A DNA stretch of 64,000 bases from assembly GCF_001440395.1 (NCBI RefSeq), contig NZ_LLXZ01000059.1, positions 62,001-126,000 on the forward strand. Direction: 5' to 3'. Positions 56,122 through 64,000 of this stretch are shown here, piece after piece (position 1 is the stretch's first letter; every line of letters starts with the position of its first letter). Made by a program: the position numbers and the translations under genes. The notes under the pieces were generated by a model. It was given only the letters and a program-made list of their open reading frames with translations. It made no database searches and was not told the origin of the DNA. Origin of the DNA: Bradyrhizobium jicamae. Its GTDB lineage: Bacteria; Pseudomonadota; Alphaproteobacteria; Rhizobiales; Xanthobacteraceae.

Positions 56122-56494
56122 CTATCCTCCACGCGCGGAATAAACACGACCACCAGCGGAGATCCGGTAAACTGCTGCTCTAGAAACGTGGCTGTCAGAG
56201 TTTTCGATCTCGTTCGCTCGCTGAGGGACGCATGGTGCCAAACGCATAGCTCAGGAGCATAGTCTTTGAACCGGTCCGCGGCTCGACCCTTTCGGATTAC
56301 CCATTCTCGATCACAGGAGAAGCCCAGACCAACCGGTCGGACCTGCCGCACTGGCTTGCAAACAGGCAGACAAGGCTTGTGAGGGCGGAGCCGCAACCTC
56401 GATCTTCATCGCGCCGCCACCAGCCGACCCGACTAGGCGCCTCCCACCATCGCGGTGTCGTGTTGGATCAGTTCGAGCTGGAGCTTTGCGACTA
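56122..56494. other. Intergenic region holding repeat copy 2
   Basis: 373 bp between the flippase stop and the wecB-wecC start. It includes the dispersed repeat; no gene was recognised. Confidence 0.4.
56255..56340. repeat. About 85-bp dispersed repeat, copy 2
   Basis: Matches 43911-44000 with about 90% identity by eye. On the minus strand both copies could encode the same short peptide (CDREWVIRKGRA), but neither has a start or a full-length frame, so a mobile or regulatory origin is more likely than a gene. Confidence 0.75.
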
Positions 56495-58021
56495 TCATTT
56501 TCCTCTCCCGACCGATCCACGAAGTAGCCTGAAGAGATTCGAAATAATGTCGCGGTCTTGATCGGTAATGAGAAATCGCCATGCCGCGCCAGAAAAAAGT
56601 GCGAGAAAAACAGCCGCTTCAAACACCGTGAACAACAACGTCCGGTCATCAATCGGTTTCGACAACAGCCACACCATGCCTGCTGTTGCAACTGCCACTG
56701 CAGTCGCAGTCGCGACAGGCATTCCGATAATCCGAATGCGAAACATGCGGAGCACGACAGTGTAGCGGACAAGGTTTATCATCGCCATTGTCGCGAAACT
56801 CGCCAGCGCAGCGCCGAGTTGTCCAAAGAGCGGTACCAGCACCCAGCAGGCAAGCACTGAAAGCAGGAATCCGCAGCCCAGAATAATTGTCTCCCGGACG
56901 TGCCATCCGGTCATGGAAAGCGCAAACCCGCTATACCCGAGGATGGTCTGCACGAATATTCTTGCCGCAACGAGCGCCACTACGCTCGTATCGACCGCGA
57001 AGGTGGGCCCGAGCACCAGATCCATGCGGTCACCCCAAAAAAGGATGGCGGCAAATATGGGCGCTGAAACCAGCGTCATTCGACGAATGTTCTCAGCCAG
57101 AAGAGTCTCCATTGCGGCGAAGTCGTTGTTGCGATAGCAGAGCGCGACACGAGGCCCCAAAGTTTGCCCGAGCGCCTCCCCGACAAGACCGATGAGCTGT
57201 GCAATCATAAGGATGGCCGCATATTGGCCGACGTCCCTCGCGCTCCCAGAATAGCCAAGAAAGAGCGAGTCGGCGCTCCGGATCCAAACGACGAAGACCA
57301 CCGAAGCGCACAGGCTCGGGGAATATAGAAGGACAGATCGGACGTCCGCCCAATCCCATCGATGAGAGGTGCCGCTACCAGCCAGGTCCTTGCGTGCAAC
57401 CGAGGCCAGCACCACCCAGGAAATGACGTACGCGGCGCATGTCGCAACAACAATCGCCCACAATCGAAATCCAAGGACGAACAGCAGGCCCATAAGTATG
57501 AGTCGGATGGTGGGTTGCACCACGTAGTGTGCCAGCATGAAAGGTGTGGGATTCAGCACTCCTCGATAGGCCCCGCCCAACACGGCGATGTCCGTCGCAA
57601 ACGGGAGTGCTATGAGCATCACGAAAAGAACATTCGCGAAATCCGGATAGCGGTAGATCGATTGCTCGACATAGCTGCCCAGCCCTGCTGCCACCAGTGC
57701 GGGGGGGATGATCGCGAGGCCGAAGGTGAGGAGCCGGAGAAACGTCAGTTGTCCTAGTCGGATCGAAAGCCGTTCGGGTGCGGATCCTAAATGGCGTTGC
57801 AGTGCGAGGTCCAGCCCGAGCGGGCTAACAATGCTGCAGCTTTCCAGGACAGTACGAGCGATGTTGAACATGCCGTACTGAGTTGCCCCAATCATTCGTG
57901 CGACTATGATGCCTGCGACGAAGCTCACGACTTTGGCGTAGGCGATTGACGCGGCGTTGAGCGGCGCTCCTTTCAGGAAGGAATAATAGGGAGCATCCAT
58001 TGTGGTCCGGCTGGCGTCCAT
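56495..58021 (-). CDS. Wzx-type oligosaccharide flippase
   Basis: A 508-residue membrane protein with 12-14 hydrophobic segments of the MATE/Wzx fold (YAKVVSFVAGIIVARMIGATQYGMFNIART near the start). It flips the lipid-linked repeat unit across the inner membrane. Its position, with the Wzy-like ligase and two GT4 enzymes in the same locus, supports a Wzx/Wzy-dependent pathway. The start at 58021 could be a few codons shorter (several in-frame Met). Confidence 0.85.
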   Translation of the reverse strand: MDASRTTMDAPYYSFLKGAPLNAASIAYAKVVSFVAGIIVARMIGATQYGMFNIARTVLESCSIVSPLGLDLALQRHLGSAPERLSIRLGQLTFLRLLTFGLAIIPPALVAAGLGSYVEQSIYRYPDFANVLFVMLIALPFATDIAVLGGAYRGVLNPTPFMLAHYVVQPTIRLILMGLLFVLGFRLWAIVVATCAAYVISWVVLASVARKDLAGSGTSHRWDWADVRSVLLYSPSLCASVVFVVWIRSADSLFLGYSGSARDVGQYAAILMIAQLIGLVGEALGQTLGPRVALCYRNNDFAAMETLLAENIRRMTLVSAPIFAAILFWGDRMDLVLGPTFAVDTSVVALVAARIFVQTILGYSGFALSMTGWHVRETIILGCGFLLSVLACWVLVPLFGQLGAALASFATMAMINLVRYTVVLRMFRIRIIGMPVATATAVAVATAGMVWLLSKPIDDRTLLFTVFEAAVFLALFSGAAWRFLITDQDRDIISNLFRLLRGSVGRGK

Positions 58022-58471
58022 AGTTGGAATATCCCTTCAATTTCGACGTAGGTTAGGAACGATGCAGCATCTCGGCGATGCGCCGCGAAATCTGACCGGC
58101 GAGTACGGAGAACAGTCCGTCGGGCGGTGAGGGCCGCGATCCGTTTGACCTGCGCCGAGCGTCATCCCCATCTCGGAAATGGCCGACGCGGGCGTTTTTG
58201 GGAGCAATTAGTTCCGGGCAAGCTATTTGTCATCGGGCATCTCTTTGAGTGTGCTTCGGTCCAATGGATGACAGGAAGTGGCCGAGGCGAGATCACGCGG
58301 CCGGCCGGTCCCTCCCACGACAGGCCACCTTAAGCATAGCGACAAACGACAATGTTGCTAGCGCATCTCAACTGAATCATGGCATCTCAAGTGCACCAGC
58401 CCTTCCGCCGGTCGTCGCCGCCGTCATTTCATATTTCGCGCCGACCTCCACGCCAGCATTTGCAACTCTCG
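58022..58471. other. Intergenic region, nothing recognised
   Basis: 450 bp between two minus-strand genes. Plus-strand frames here are Pro/Ser/Ala-rich and look like noise. It could hold the promoter of the flippase gene. Confidence 0.35.
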
Positions 58472-59605
58472 TCAGAGCGCCTTCACTCGAATCGAGCGCG
58501 TCTTCCTGTCCGCGAGCTGCCGATAAAGGCAGAGATACGCATTAGTCATCGTATCGAGCGAGAATGCTCCTGCGATACGCCGCCGCCCTTCCATGCCGAA
58601 TTGATTAGCGAGCTCGGCGTTATTGAGAAGTTTAAGCACACGGTCGGTCAGAACTCCGGCGTCGTGACTCGGCACAAGAAATCCCGTCTGTCCTTCCAGG
58701 ACCAATTCAGGCGTGCCCCCTTCGTTTGTTGCTACGATTGGCTTACCCAACGCCATGCATTCGGTTATTGCGTTGGAGATACCCTCACCGTGTAGGCGGC
58801 TGTTTGTAACGAGAACTCCGACAGTGAAGAGGTTGGCGATACTCTCTACGTCTTTCCGCTGACCCAGAAACTTTATGCGCGGCGAATGTTCTGGTGGGAC
58901 GCTAGCGCGCACTCGCTGCAACGTTTCACCCTCGCCGACAGCCAGAAACGTAACATCGTGCCTGAGATCGCAAATGCGGCGTGCCATTTCGACGAAGGTC
59001 GCGTAATCCTTTCTGGGCGCGAAGTTCGCAACCATCCCCACAATGTGGGGTGTCGTCACTCCCAGAATGCTGCGAAGCTCCGCCTCGTCCGTCAAGTTGG
59101 AGATTCTCTCAGGATTGAATCCATTGTAGATACATAGACCTTTGCGCTCGGGGATATGATAGGCAGCTAGGCCCGCGCGCGAATTGGCGACAACAATGTC
59201 CGAAAATGGGATAGTCAGCTTGCCGCTGAAATACTGTTTACTCCACAGTGCCATATGCGGCGGCGCGTCTCGTACAAAGCCATTAACGAAGGCTGTGCCG
59301 CACAGTCGTGCAACCGGTGCTGCATAAATGGAGCACATCGAGCTCCAGGAGTGAACGACGTCTATTTTCAGATTGGATACCAGCTCGTACAAACTCTTGA
59401 AAAGGCGCAAATCTCTCTTGCTTCTCCGAACGAGCTGGATGACTTGCGCGTGGTCACGGTCGATCTCGTAACGAAGCTTCTCCTCGTCCATGACCGCGAC
59501 GAATGATTTTATGTCACTGTGAGCGAAAAGGCCCCTCAACAATTCGACGATTTGCCGTTCTTTCCCTCCTGGGCCTAGACGGTCGGTAAGATGCAATATG
59601 CGCAT
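58472..59605 (-). CDS. GT4-family glycosyltransferase
   Basis: A 377-residue enzyme from ATG 59605 (MRILHLTDRLGPGGKERQIV), which is where homology begins; the frame is open to 59647. The GT4 donor site is seen in VGMVANFAPRKDYATFVEMA and LHGEGISNAITECMALGKPIV. It differs clearly from the other GT4 at 50140, so it likely forms a different linkage of the same repeat unit. Confidence 0.85.
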   Translation of the reverse strand: MRILHLTDRLGPGGKERQIVELLRGLFAHSDIKSFVAVMDEEKLRYEIDRDHAQVIQLVRRSKRDLRLFKSLYELVSNLKIDVVHSWSSMCSIYAAPVARLCGTAFVNGFVRDAPPHMALWSKQYFSGKLTIPFSDIVVANSRAGLAAYHIPERKGLCIYNGFNPERISNLTDEAELRSILGVTTPHIVGMVANFAPRKDYATFVEMARRICDLRHDVTFLAVGEGETLQRVRASVPPEHSPRIKFLGQRKDVESIANLFTVGVLVTNSRLHGEGISNAITECMALGKPIVATNEGGTPELVLEGQTGFLVPSHDAGVLTDRVLKLLNNAELANQFGMEGRRRIAGAFSLDTMTNAYLCLYRQLADRKTRSIRVKAL

Positions 59606-60000
59606 CTCAGCCTCCCGCGTGGACTGATTCAGTCCAAGTCGCAACAAGGCGCTCAGCGCGAAGCTCGATGTCTGGCCGCGTACGATGTAAACCGCGTCTC
59701 ATTTCTGGACGCCTGCGCCAGCGGGTAAGAATGACAACTTGATGCGGACGGGCCGGCTCATTGGATTTCGTTTCGCTTTCACAAGTCTTGTCTCTTTGTT
59801 CGACAACGTGGGAGTCATACATGTGCTTCGAAATCACTATAAGGGTGTCAATGCCATTCCCCAACCGGCTGGTCCGGGCTACTTCCTTCGTCGTAACTCG
59901 AAAGGGTCCGAGCCGGGATCGTTTTCTCGGAACTCGATCATCCCGCGCCGAAGTACAATTTGAATGTCGGCTCCGGCGGCCACGCGGATGAGGAACACAA
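59606..60000. other. Intergenic region with a wecB scrap
   Basis: 395 bp upstream of the lyase gene. Its right end (59924-59986) is a fragment resembling wecB, described separately; the rest shows no gene. Confidence 0.4.
59924..59986 (+). pseudogene. Short internal fragment of a wecB-like gene
   Basis: Reads FSELDHPAPKYNLNVGSGGH in one frame, nearly identical to residues 48-67 of the WecB domain at 56121 (one residue differs, H for L), and in the opposite orientation. It then runs into ADEEHK and a stop overlapping the lyase start. There are synonymous differences, so it is a diverged relic rather than a recent copy. Confidence 0.6.
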
Positions 60001-60930
60001 ATGACAATCGTACCAAGCTTGGCGTTCTTCGTTGCCGCAGCTGCCAGCATAGTGAACATCCATGATGGACTAAGGATCGCTACAACGACAGTAGATGCAG
60101 GTGGGTCCTGGAGTGTTTTGGGTGCACGCTTGGCCGGCGGGACTCCCAGCTTTGCTGGCTCGGATACGGCATACACTACGAGAGTATCATCGCGATCTGC
60201 AAATCGAACAGTGATCCCGTCGATTACGAACTTTTCGCCTACGGCAAGCGGCGAGGGTTTCGTTACAATTGGCGACGACCGTTACTGGGTGGAGACGGCG
60301 GGCAAGAGCTATAGCCTGACCAATCCTGACTCGCAGACTCTGCGGTTCGAAATTCAACCGGGTGATAAAGCCTCGTTCGACTACGCAAATGGAGCAGCTT
60401 GTGATCGCTCCCAGATTGACGGTTCCGCCGGTGGACACATGCCGGTCGGTGCTCCTGTCAACATAAACTACCAGTTTTTGTTGGAGCCCAATGGGCCCAA
60501 CGGCTCATTTACAAACACGGCATCATGGTTTGTCACCGGAGAAATTCAAAGCACCGCGTATGGGGCATCGCCTCCAGTCGCGATCGAGCTTCATGGCGAC
60601 CGTCTGGTGGTTATCGCCCGCCATGTCCTGCCCGGTGGGAATCCCAGCAACAGTTCCAGCGACCTTAAAATGCTCACGCTCTGGACCGACCCCGATCCAA
60701 TTCGAACTGGCAAGTATAACAATATCCAGATACAGGCCAGCGTGTCGAACAACGGTGGCGGGTATCTGCAGGTTTCGGTCAATGGTATTCAAGTTGTGAA
60801 CTATCGTGGCCCCTTAGGGTATGGGGCCACCACCTATTGGATGTACGGGCTCTATCGGTCGCCGACATCCGAGACTGTTGCCGCCAAATTTCGAAATATG
60901 ATGCTAACAATGGGGGCTGCGGCGCCATAG
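60001..60930 (+). CDS. Heparin lyase I-like polysaccharide lyase
   Basis: A 309-residue protein. From about residue 115 it matches the heparin-lyase-I (polysaccharide lyase, PF14099) jelly-roll: RFEIQPGDKASFDYANGA, GGHMPVGAPVNINYQFLLEP, SDLKMLTLWTDPDPI, NNGGGYLQVSVNGIQVVNY. The first 30 residues are hydrophobic but not a classic cleavable signal, so export may rely on the type I secretion genes downstream. It would cleave an acidic polysaccharide, possibly the one made here (self-trimming); that is inference. Confidence 0.75.
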   Translation: MTIVPSLAFFVAAAASIVNIHDGLRIATTTVDAGGSWSVLGARLAGGTPSFAGSDTAYTTRVSSRSANRTVIPSITNFSPTASGEGFVTIGDDRYWVETAGKSYSLTNPDSQTLRFEIQPGDKASFDYANGAACDRSQIDGSAGGHMPVGAPVNINYQFLLEPNGPNGSFTNTASWFVTGEIQSTAYGASPPVAIELHGDRLVVIARHVLPGGNPSNSSSDLKMLTLWTDPDPIRTGKYNNIQIQASVSNNGGGYLQVSVNGIQVVNYRGPLGYGATTYWMYGLYRSPTSETVAAKFRNMMLTMGAAAP

Positions 60931-60931
60931 C

Positions 60932-61378
60932 GAGAACGCGAAGTTGAACAAGCCGGTCGCAAATCTTTCGCCCGACAAGGAGATGCTGCAGGGACGTGAT
61001 CCGCTGAAAATTGTGGGGCCTGGGCCGGAAGCGCACGCTCGTCGATGAGGTTTGCGGTGAGTGGCAGGTGTCGATCCGCACGGGCTGCGCGGCGGTCGAG
61101 TTCGACAGGTCGACCTATTACCGCAAATCCCGTCGCTCCGGTCAGGCTGCCCTCGAACAACGGATCAAGGAGGTCTGCCACTCACGTATTCGCTACGGCT
61201 ACCGCCGCGTTCACGTCCTGCTGCGCCGGGAAGGTTGGCGCCACAGCCAGAACAATATGCGGCGCATCTATCGAGAGTTGGGCCGGCAATTACGCAACAG
61301 AACGCCCAAGCACCGGGTCAAGGCGAAGCTGCGCGATGGTCCGTCTCCGGTTGACTGCAATGCTGATCGATGGCGTTG
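60932..61378 (+). mobile_element. IS3-family OrfA/OrfB remnant
   Basis: The OrfA tail reads ENAKLNKPVANLSPDKEMLQ (60932-61015), followed at once by the OrfB start (RKRTLVDEVCGEWQVSIRTG, FDRSTYYRKSR, IRYGYRRVHVLLRREGWRHS, QLRNRTPKHRVKAKLRDG). It stops near 61378, before the DDE catalytic core, where the adaptor gene's 3' end begins. Non-functional. Confidence 0.8.
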
Positions 61379-61386
61379 CGCTTTGT

Positions 61387-62820
61387 CTACCGTTCCCGCA
61401 AGGACTCCTGCTTGTATCTTGCCAGCGGCGAGAGAAGATAGCTGATGATGGTTCGCGAGCCTGTTTTGATCTCTACCGTCACTGCCATTCCCGGCCCAAG
61501 CTTGACGAGTTTCTCATCTATCTGCATGGCCACGCGGTCAAGCGAGACACGAGCGGCATATTCCAGCTCCTGACCTTTCGGCTCGCTGCTGTTCGTTGCC
61601 GCGCCCATAGCCCGATCATTCGAAGCGCCCTGCGGCCTGTCGCGGGTGATGGCGTCGGACGAAACGCTGATCACTTCGCCATGAAGTAGCCCGTAGCGCG
61701 TGAAGTTGAATGTATCGACCTTGATCTCCGCCTTTTGTCCCGGATGCACGAATCCGATGTCGCGGTTGGAAAGCATGGCCTCGATCTCGAGCTGGCTTTG
61801 GCTCGGAACCACCACGGCCAGCGCCTGGGCAGGGGTCACCACGCCGCCCACCGTATGAACGGCGAGCTGTTGCACGACGCCATCGACGGGCGCGGCCAAA
61901 CGCTGAAGCTTCGTGCGCCGTTCCGCCTTGATCACCTCTTGCGCCGCGCTTGCAGTTTTCTGCTCGGCCTTCGCGAGGGCGTCATAGGTCGTGCGCCGAA
62001 ACTCCGCGGCGGTCTTCTCCCTGGTTTCCTTCAGCAACGCCACGGCGGCGTCGGCTTCGCGCAGCCGGCTCTGCTGCAGGACGAGGTCCTGCTGAAGGCC
62101 GACCAGTTCCTGGTATTCGGAGAGATAGACGACCTTGGAAGCCAGTGCCTTGTCGACCAGGTTCTTGCGGATGTCGACGCGCTCCTGCAGCACCGGTATC
62201 GTGGCCTGCAGCTTTGCGACGCTCGCCGAAGTGGTCGCCCGTTCCGCGTCCTTCTGGCCCTGCTGACGTTCGATCTCGGCGAGCCTGGCGTTCTGTTCGG
62301 CGCGCTGGCTGATCAGGAACTGACGATGCATCTCGACCTCCGCGGCGCTTGCGCTCTGCGGTGGCTTGAAGGCGGCAAGCGGATCCTCCGCCAGCGCGGC
62401 GCGCAGCCGCGCGACGTCGAGTTCGGCGGCGACGAGGTCGCTCTTCTGACGCTCGTTGTCGGCTTCTGTCATCGTCGGATCGAGTTCGATGAGAACGTCG
62501 CCGGCTTTCACGGTCTGCCCGTCGCGGACGTGGATGGCGCGGACCACGCCCGTCTCGAACGGCTGGACCAGCTTGGTGCGTCCGCCCGGCACGATCTTGC
62601 CCGTCGCAGTGGCGACGATATCGACGTTGCCGAACGACGCCCACAGCAGCGCAAAGCAAAAGACCGCGATGATGCTGGCGCCGATCGCGCGCCCGATCGG
62701 CGACGGCGGCGTTTCGGTGATCTCGAGCGCCGCCGGCAGGAACGCGATTTCCTGCTCGCGGCGACGGGCCGGAGCCGGGCGGTTCGGAAACGGGACGATG
62801 TTTCGGCTAGCGGACGTCAT
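61387..62820 (-). CDS. HlyD-family type I secretion periplasmic adaptor
   Basis: A 477-residue membrane-fusion protein. An N-terminal membrane helix (residues 42-65) precedes the lipoyl half-motif GRTKLVQPFETGVVRAIHV and LIELDPTMTEADNERQKSDLV. There is a long coiled coil (about 95-310) and the second lipoyl/beta-barrel part (LAAPVDGVVQQLAVHTVGGV, VDTFNFTRYGLLHGEVISVS). It links the ABC exporter to an outer-membrane channel. Its start overlaps the ABC gene stop by 14 bases. Confidence 0.88.
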   Translation of the reverse strand: MTSASRNIVPFPNRPAPARRREQEIAFLPAALEITETPPSPIGRAIGASIIAVFCFALLWASFGNVDIVATATGKIVPGGRTKLVQPFETGVVRAIHVRDGQTVKAGDVLIELDPTMTEADNERQKSDLVAAELDVARLRAALAEDPLAAFKPPQSASAAEVEMHRQFLISQRAEQNARLAEIERQQGQKDAERATTSASVAKLQATIPVLQERVDIRKNLVDKALASKVVYLSEYQELVGLQQDLVLQQSRLREADAAVALLKETREKTAAEFRRTTYDALAKAEQKTASAAQEVIKAERRTKLQRLAAPVDGVVQQLAVHTVGGVVTPAQALAVVVPSQSQLEIEAMLSNRDIGFVHPGQKAEIKVDTFNFTRYGLLHGEVISVSSDAITRDRPQGASNDRAMGAATNSSEPKGQELEYAARVSLDRVAMQIDEKLVKLGPGMAVTVEIKTGSRTIISYLLSPLARYKQESLRER

Positions 62821-64000
62821 GGATACCGGCCTGGAGATAATGGAGGTTTGCGTAGCGCCCGTTCGAGCGGATCAGCTCGTCATGGTTACCGTCCTCGACG
62901 ATGCGGCCATGCTCGAGCGTGATGATCCGGTCGGCATTGCGCACCGTCGAGAGCCGATGGGCGATGACGAACACGGTTCGGCCAGCGGAAATTCGCTTCA
63001 TGTTCTGCTGGATGGCACGCTCGCTTTCGTAGTCGAGTGCGCTGGTCGCCTCGTCGAGGATGAGGATGCGCGGGTCGGTAATCAGGGCGCGCGCGATCGC
63101 GACACGCTGGCGTTGTCCGCCGGACAGGCTGCTGCCGCGCTCGCCGACGACGGTGTCGTATCCCTCGGGCAGTTCCAGGATGAAGTCGTGAGCGCCGGCG
63201 AGCGTTGCCGCCTCGATGACGCGATCCATCGGCAGGGCCGGGTCGGCCAGCGCGATGTTTTCGCGGATCGAGCGGTTGAACAGCACGTTCTCCTGCAGGA
63301 CGACGCCAATCTGGCGCCGCAGCCAGGTCAGATCGACCATCGCAAGGTCGACGCCGTCGACCAGCACGCGCCCGCTCTCCGGTACGTAGAGACGCTGGAC
63401 CAGCTTGGTGATGGTGCTCTTGCCCGAGCCGGACGAGCCGACGATGCCGACGACCTGGCCGGGCCGGACGTTGAACGAGACGTTGTGCAGCACTTCGGGG
63501 CCGTCGATGCGGTAGCGGAACGTCGCATGCTCGAACGTGACCTGCCCGCGGATCGGCGGCAGTGCGGCACGGCCCGGATTGAAGCTCGGCTCCGGGATGG
63601 TGTTGAGGATGTCGCCGAGCCGATCGATCGACAGGCGGGCCTGGTGGAAATCCTGCCACATCTGCGCGAGACGCAGCACCGGCATGCTCACCCGTCCGGC
63701 CAGCATGTTGAACGCGACGAGCTCGCCGACGGTGAGATCGCCACCGATTACAAGTCTGGCGCCGAAGTAAAGCGTGGCCGCGGTGACCAGCTTGTTGATC
63801 ATCTGGACCGCCTGGCTCGCGGTATTGTTCAGGCTGAGCACGCGGAAGCTTGCGCTGACATAGCCGGCGAGCTGTTCCTCCCACCGGCGCTGCATCTGCG
63901 GCTCGACCGCCATGGCCTTCAGCGTCTCGACGCCGGTGACGCTCTCGACCAGGAAAGCCTGATTCTCGGAGCCCCGGTTGAATTTCTCATCGAGGCGCCG
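62807..64000 (-). CDS. Type I secretion ABC transporter (permease/ATPase), C-terminal part
   Basis: Nearly 400 residues are visible and the frame continues past 64000. It has the last membrane segments of the exporter domain, then the ATPase with Walker A GSSGSGKSTITKL, signature SLSGGQRQRVAIARAL, Walker B ILILDEATSALD and the switch His in VIAHRLSTVRN. It belongs to the PrtD/HlyB-type exporters. With the adaptor it probably exports repeat-type proteins; the heparin-lyase-like protein next door is a candidate. Confidence 0.88.
   Translation of the reverse strand, partial: RRLDEKFNRGSENQAFLVESVTGVETLKAMAVEPQMQRRWEEQLAGYVSASFRVLSLNNTASQAVQMINKLVTAATLYFGARLVIGGDLTVGELVAFNMLAGRVSMPVLRLAQMWQDFHQARLSIDRLGDILNTIPEPSFNPGRAALPPIRGQVTFEHATFRYRIDGPEVLHNVSFNVRPGQVVGIVGSSGSGKSTITKLVQRLYVPESGRVLVDGVDLAMVDLTWLRRQIGVVLQENVLFNRSIRENIALADPALPMDRVIEAATLAGAHDFILELPEGYDTVVGERGSSLSGGQRQRVAIARALITDPRILILDEATSALDYESERAIQQNMKRISAGRTVFVIAHRLSTVRNADRIITLEHGRIVEDGNHDELIRSNGRYANLHYLQAGIHDVR

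Noticed and set aside
59607..60176. Minus-strand 189-codon frame over the wecB relic and lyase start
   Set aside because: Low-complexity translation, and it is antisense to the lyase, whose frame shows real homology.
1..64000. CRISPR arrays, tRNA or rRNA genes
   Set aside because: No regularly spaced direct repeats and no tRNA-like or rRNA-like sequence noticed on reading either strand.

Overview
The window looks like a chromosomal segment of a Bradyrhizobium-like alphaproteobacterium. This is inferred from the high GC content, the many short periplasmic and hypothetical proteins typical of that group, the VirA/VirG-type two-component pair and the TAXI-type binding protein; no rRNA or tRNA gene was seen to confirm it.

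Region by region. 0-11.4 kb is ordinary chromosome: the start of a response regulator, small hypotheticals, threonine ammonia-lyase, a complete tungstate uptake locus (divergent regulator, TupB, TupC, TupA and an extra ModA-like binding protein), a zinc-ribbon protein, a histidine-rich exported protein with a clear terminator, a lytic transglycosylase, an MFS transporter and an MpaB-type oxygenase. 11.6-18.6 kb holds a lone Tat-exported peptide-binding protein and then a signalling block: VirG-like regulator, DUF1127-like protein, MauG-type cytochrome c peroxidase and VirA-like hybrid kinase.

19.7-27.6 kb is a decayed biosynthetic island. Two acyl carrier proteins and a MetA-type homoserine acyltransferase are intact. 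The two acyl-CoA ligases, an acyl-CoA dehydrogenase, a MetZ-type sulfhydrylase, an acetyltransferase, a TPP enzyme, a cupin and an SDR are frameshifted, stopped or truncated. At three places the front of one gene is joined directly to the back of an unrelated gene on the same strand. 28.1-30.5 kb has three intact exported proteins (TAXI-type, VasI-like, DsrE-like).

30.6-36.7 kb is the most interesting part: an intact minus-strand cassette running PPTase, TubC-docking thioesterase with a Cys nucleophile, a stand-alone NRPS module, and an acyl-CoA dehydrogenase. The NRPS adenylation domain carries an inserted zinc-finger plus PP-loop ATPase domain of about 320 residues, between its core and its C-terminal subdomain. 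Its specificity residues resemble the asparagine code. I know of no described pathway with this arrangement.

36.7-60 kb is a surface-polysaccharide locus of lower GC: VanZ-like protein, FkbM methyltransferase, O-antigen ligase/polymerase, two asparagine-synthetase-like amidotransferases, Gfo/Idh/MocA oxidoreductase, an unassigned partner protein, DUF354 protein, polysaccharide deacetylase, YbaK-like protein, two GT4 glycosyltransferases, a WecB-WecC fusion (UDP-ManNAcA synthesis) and a Wzx-type flippase. Together these supply a modified sugar, assemble the repeat unit, flip it and polymerise it. The locus is scarred by IS3-family remnants, gene fragments and two families of short repeats. 60-64 kb has a heparin-lyase-I-like protein followed by convergent type I secretion genes (adaptor and ABC exporter, the latter running off the window).
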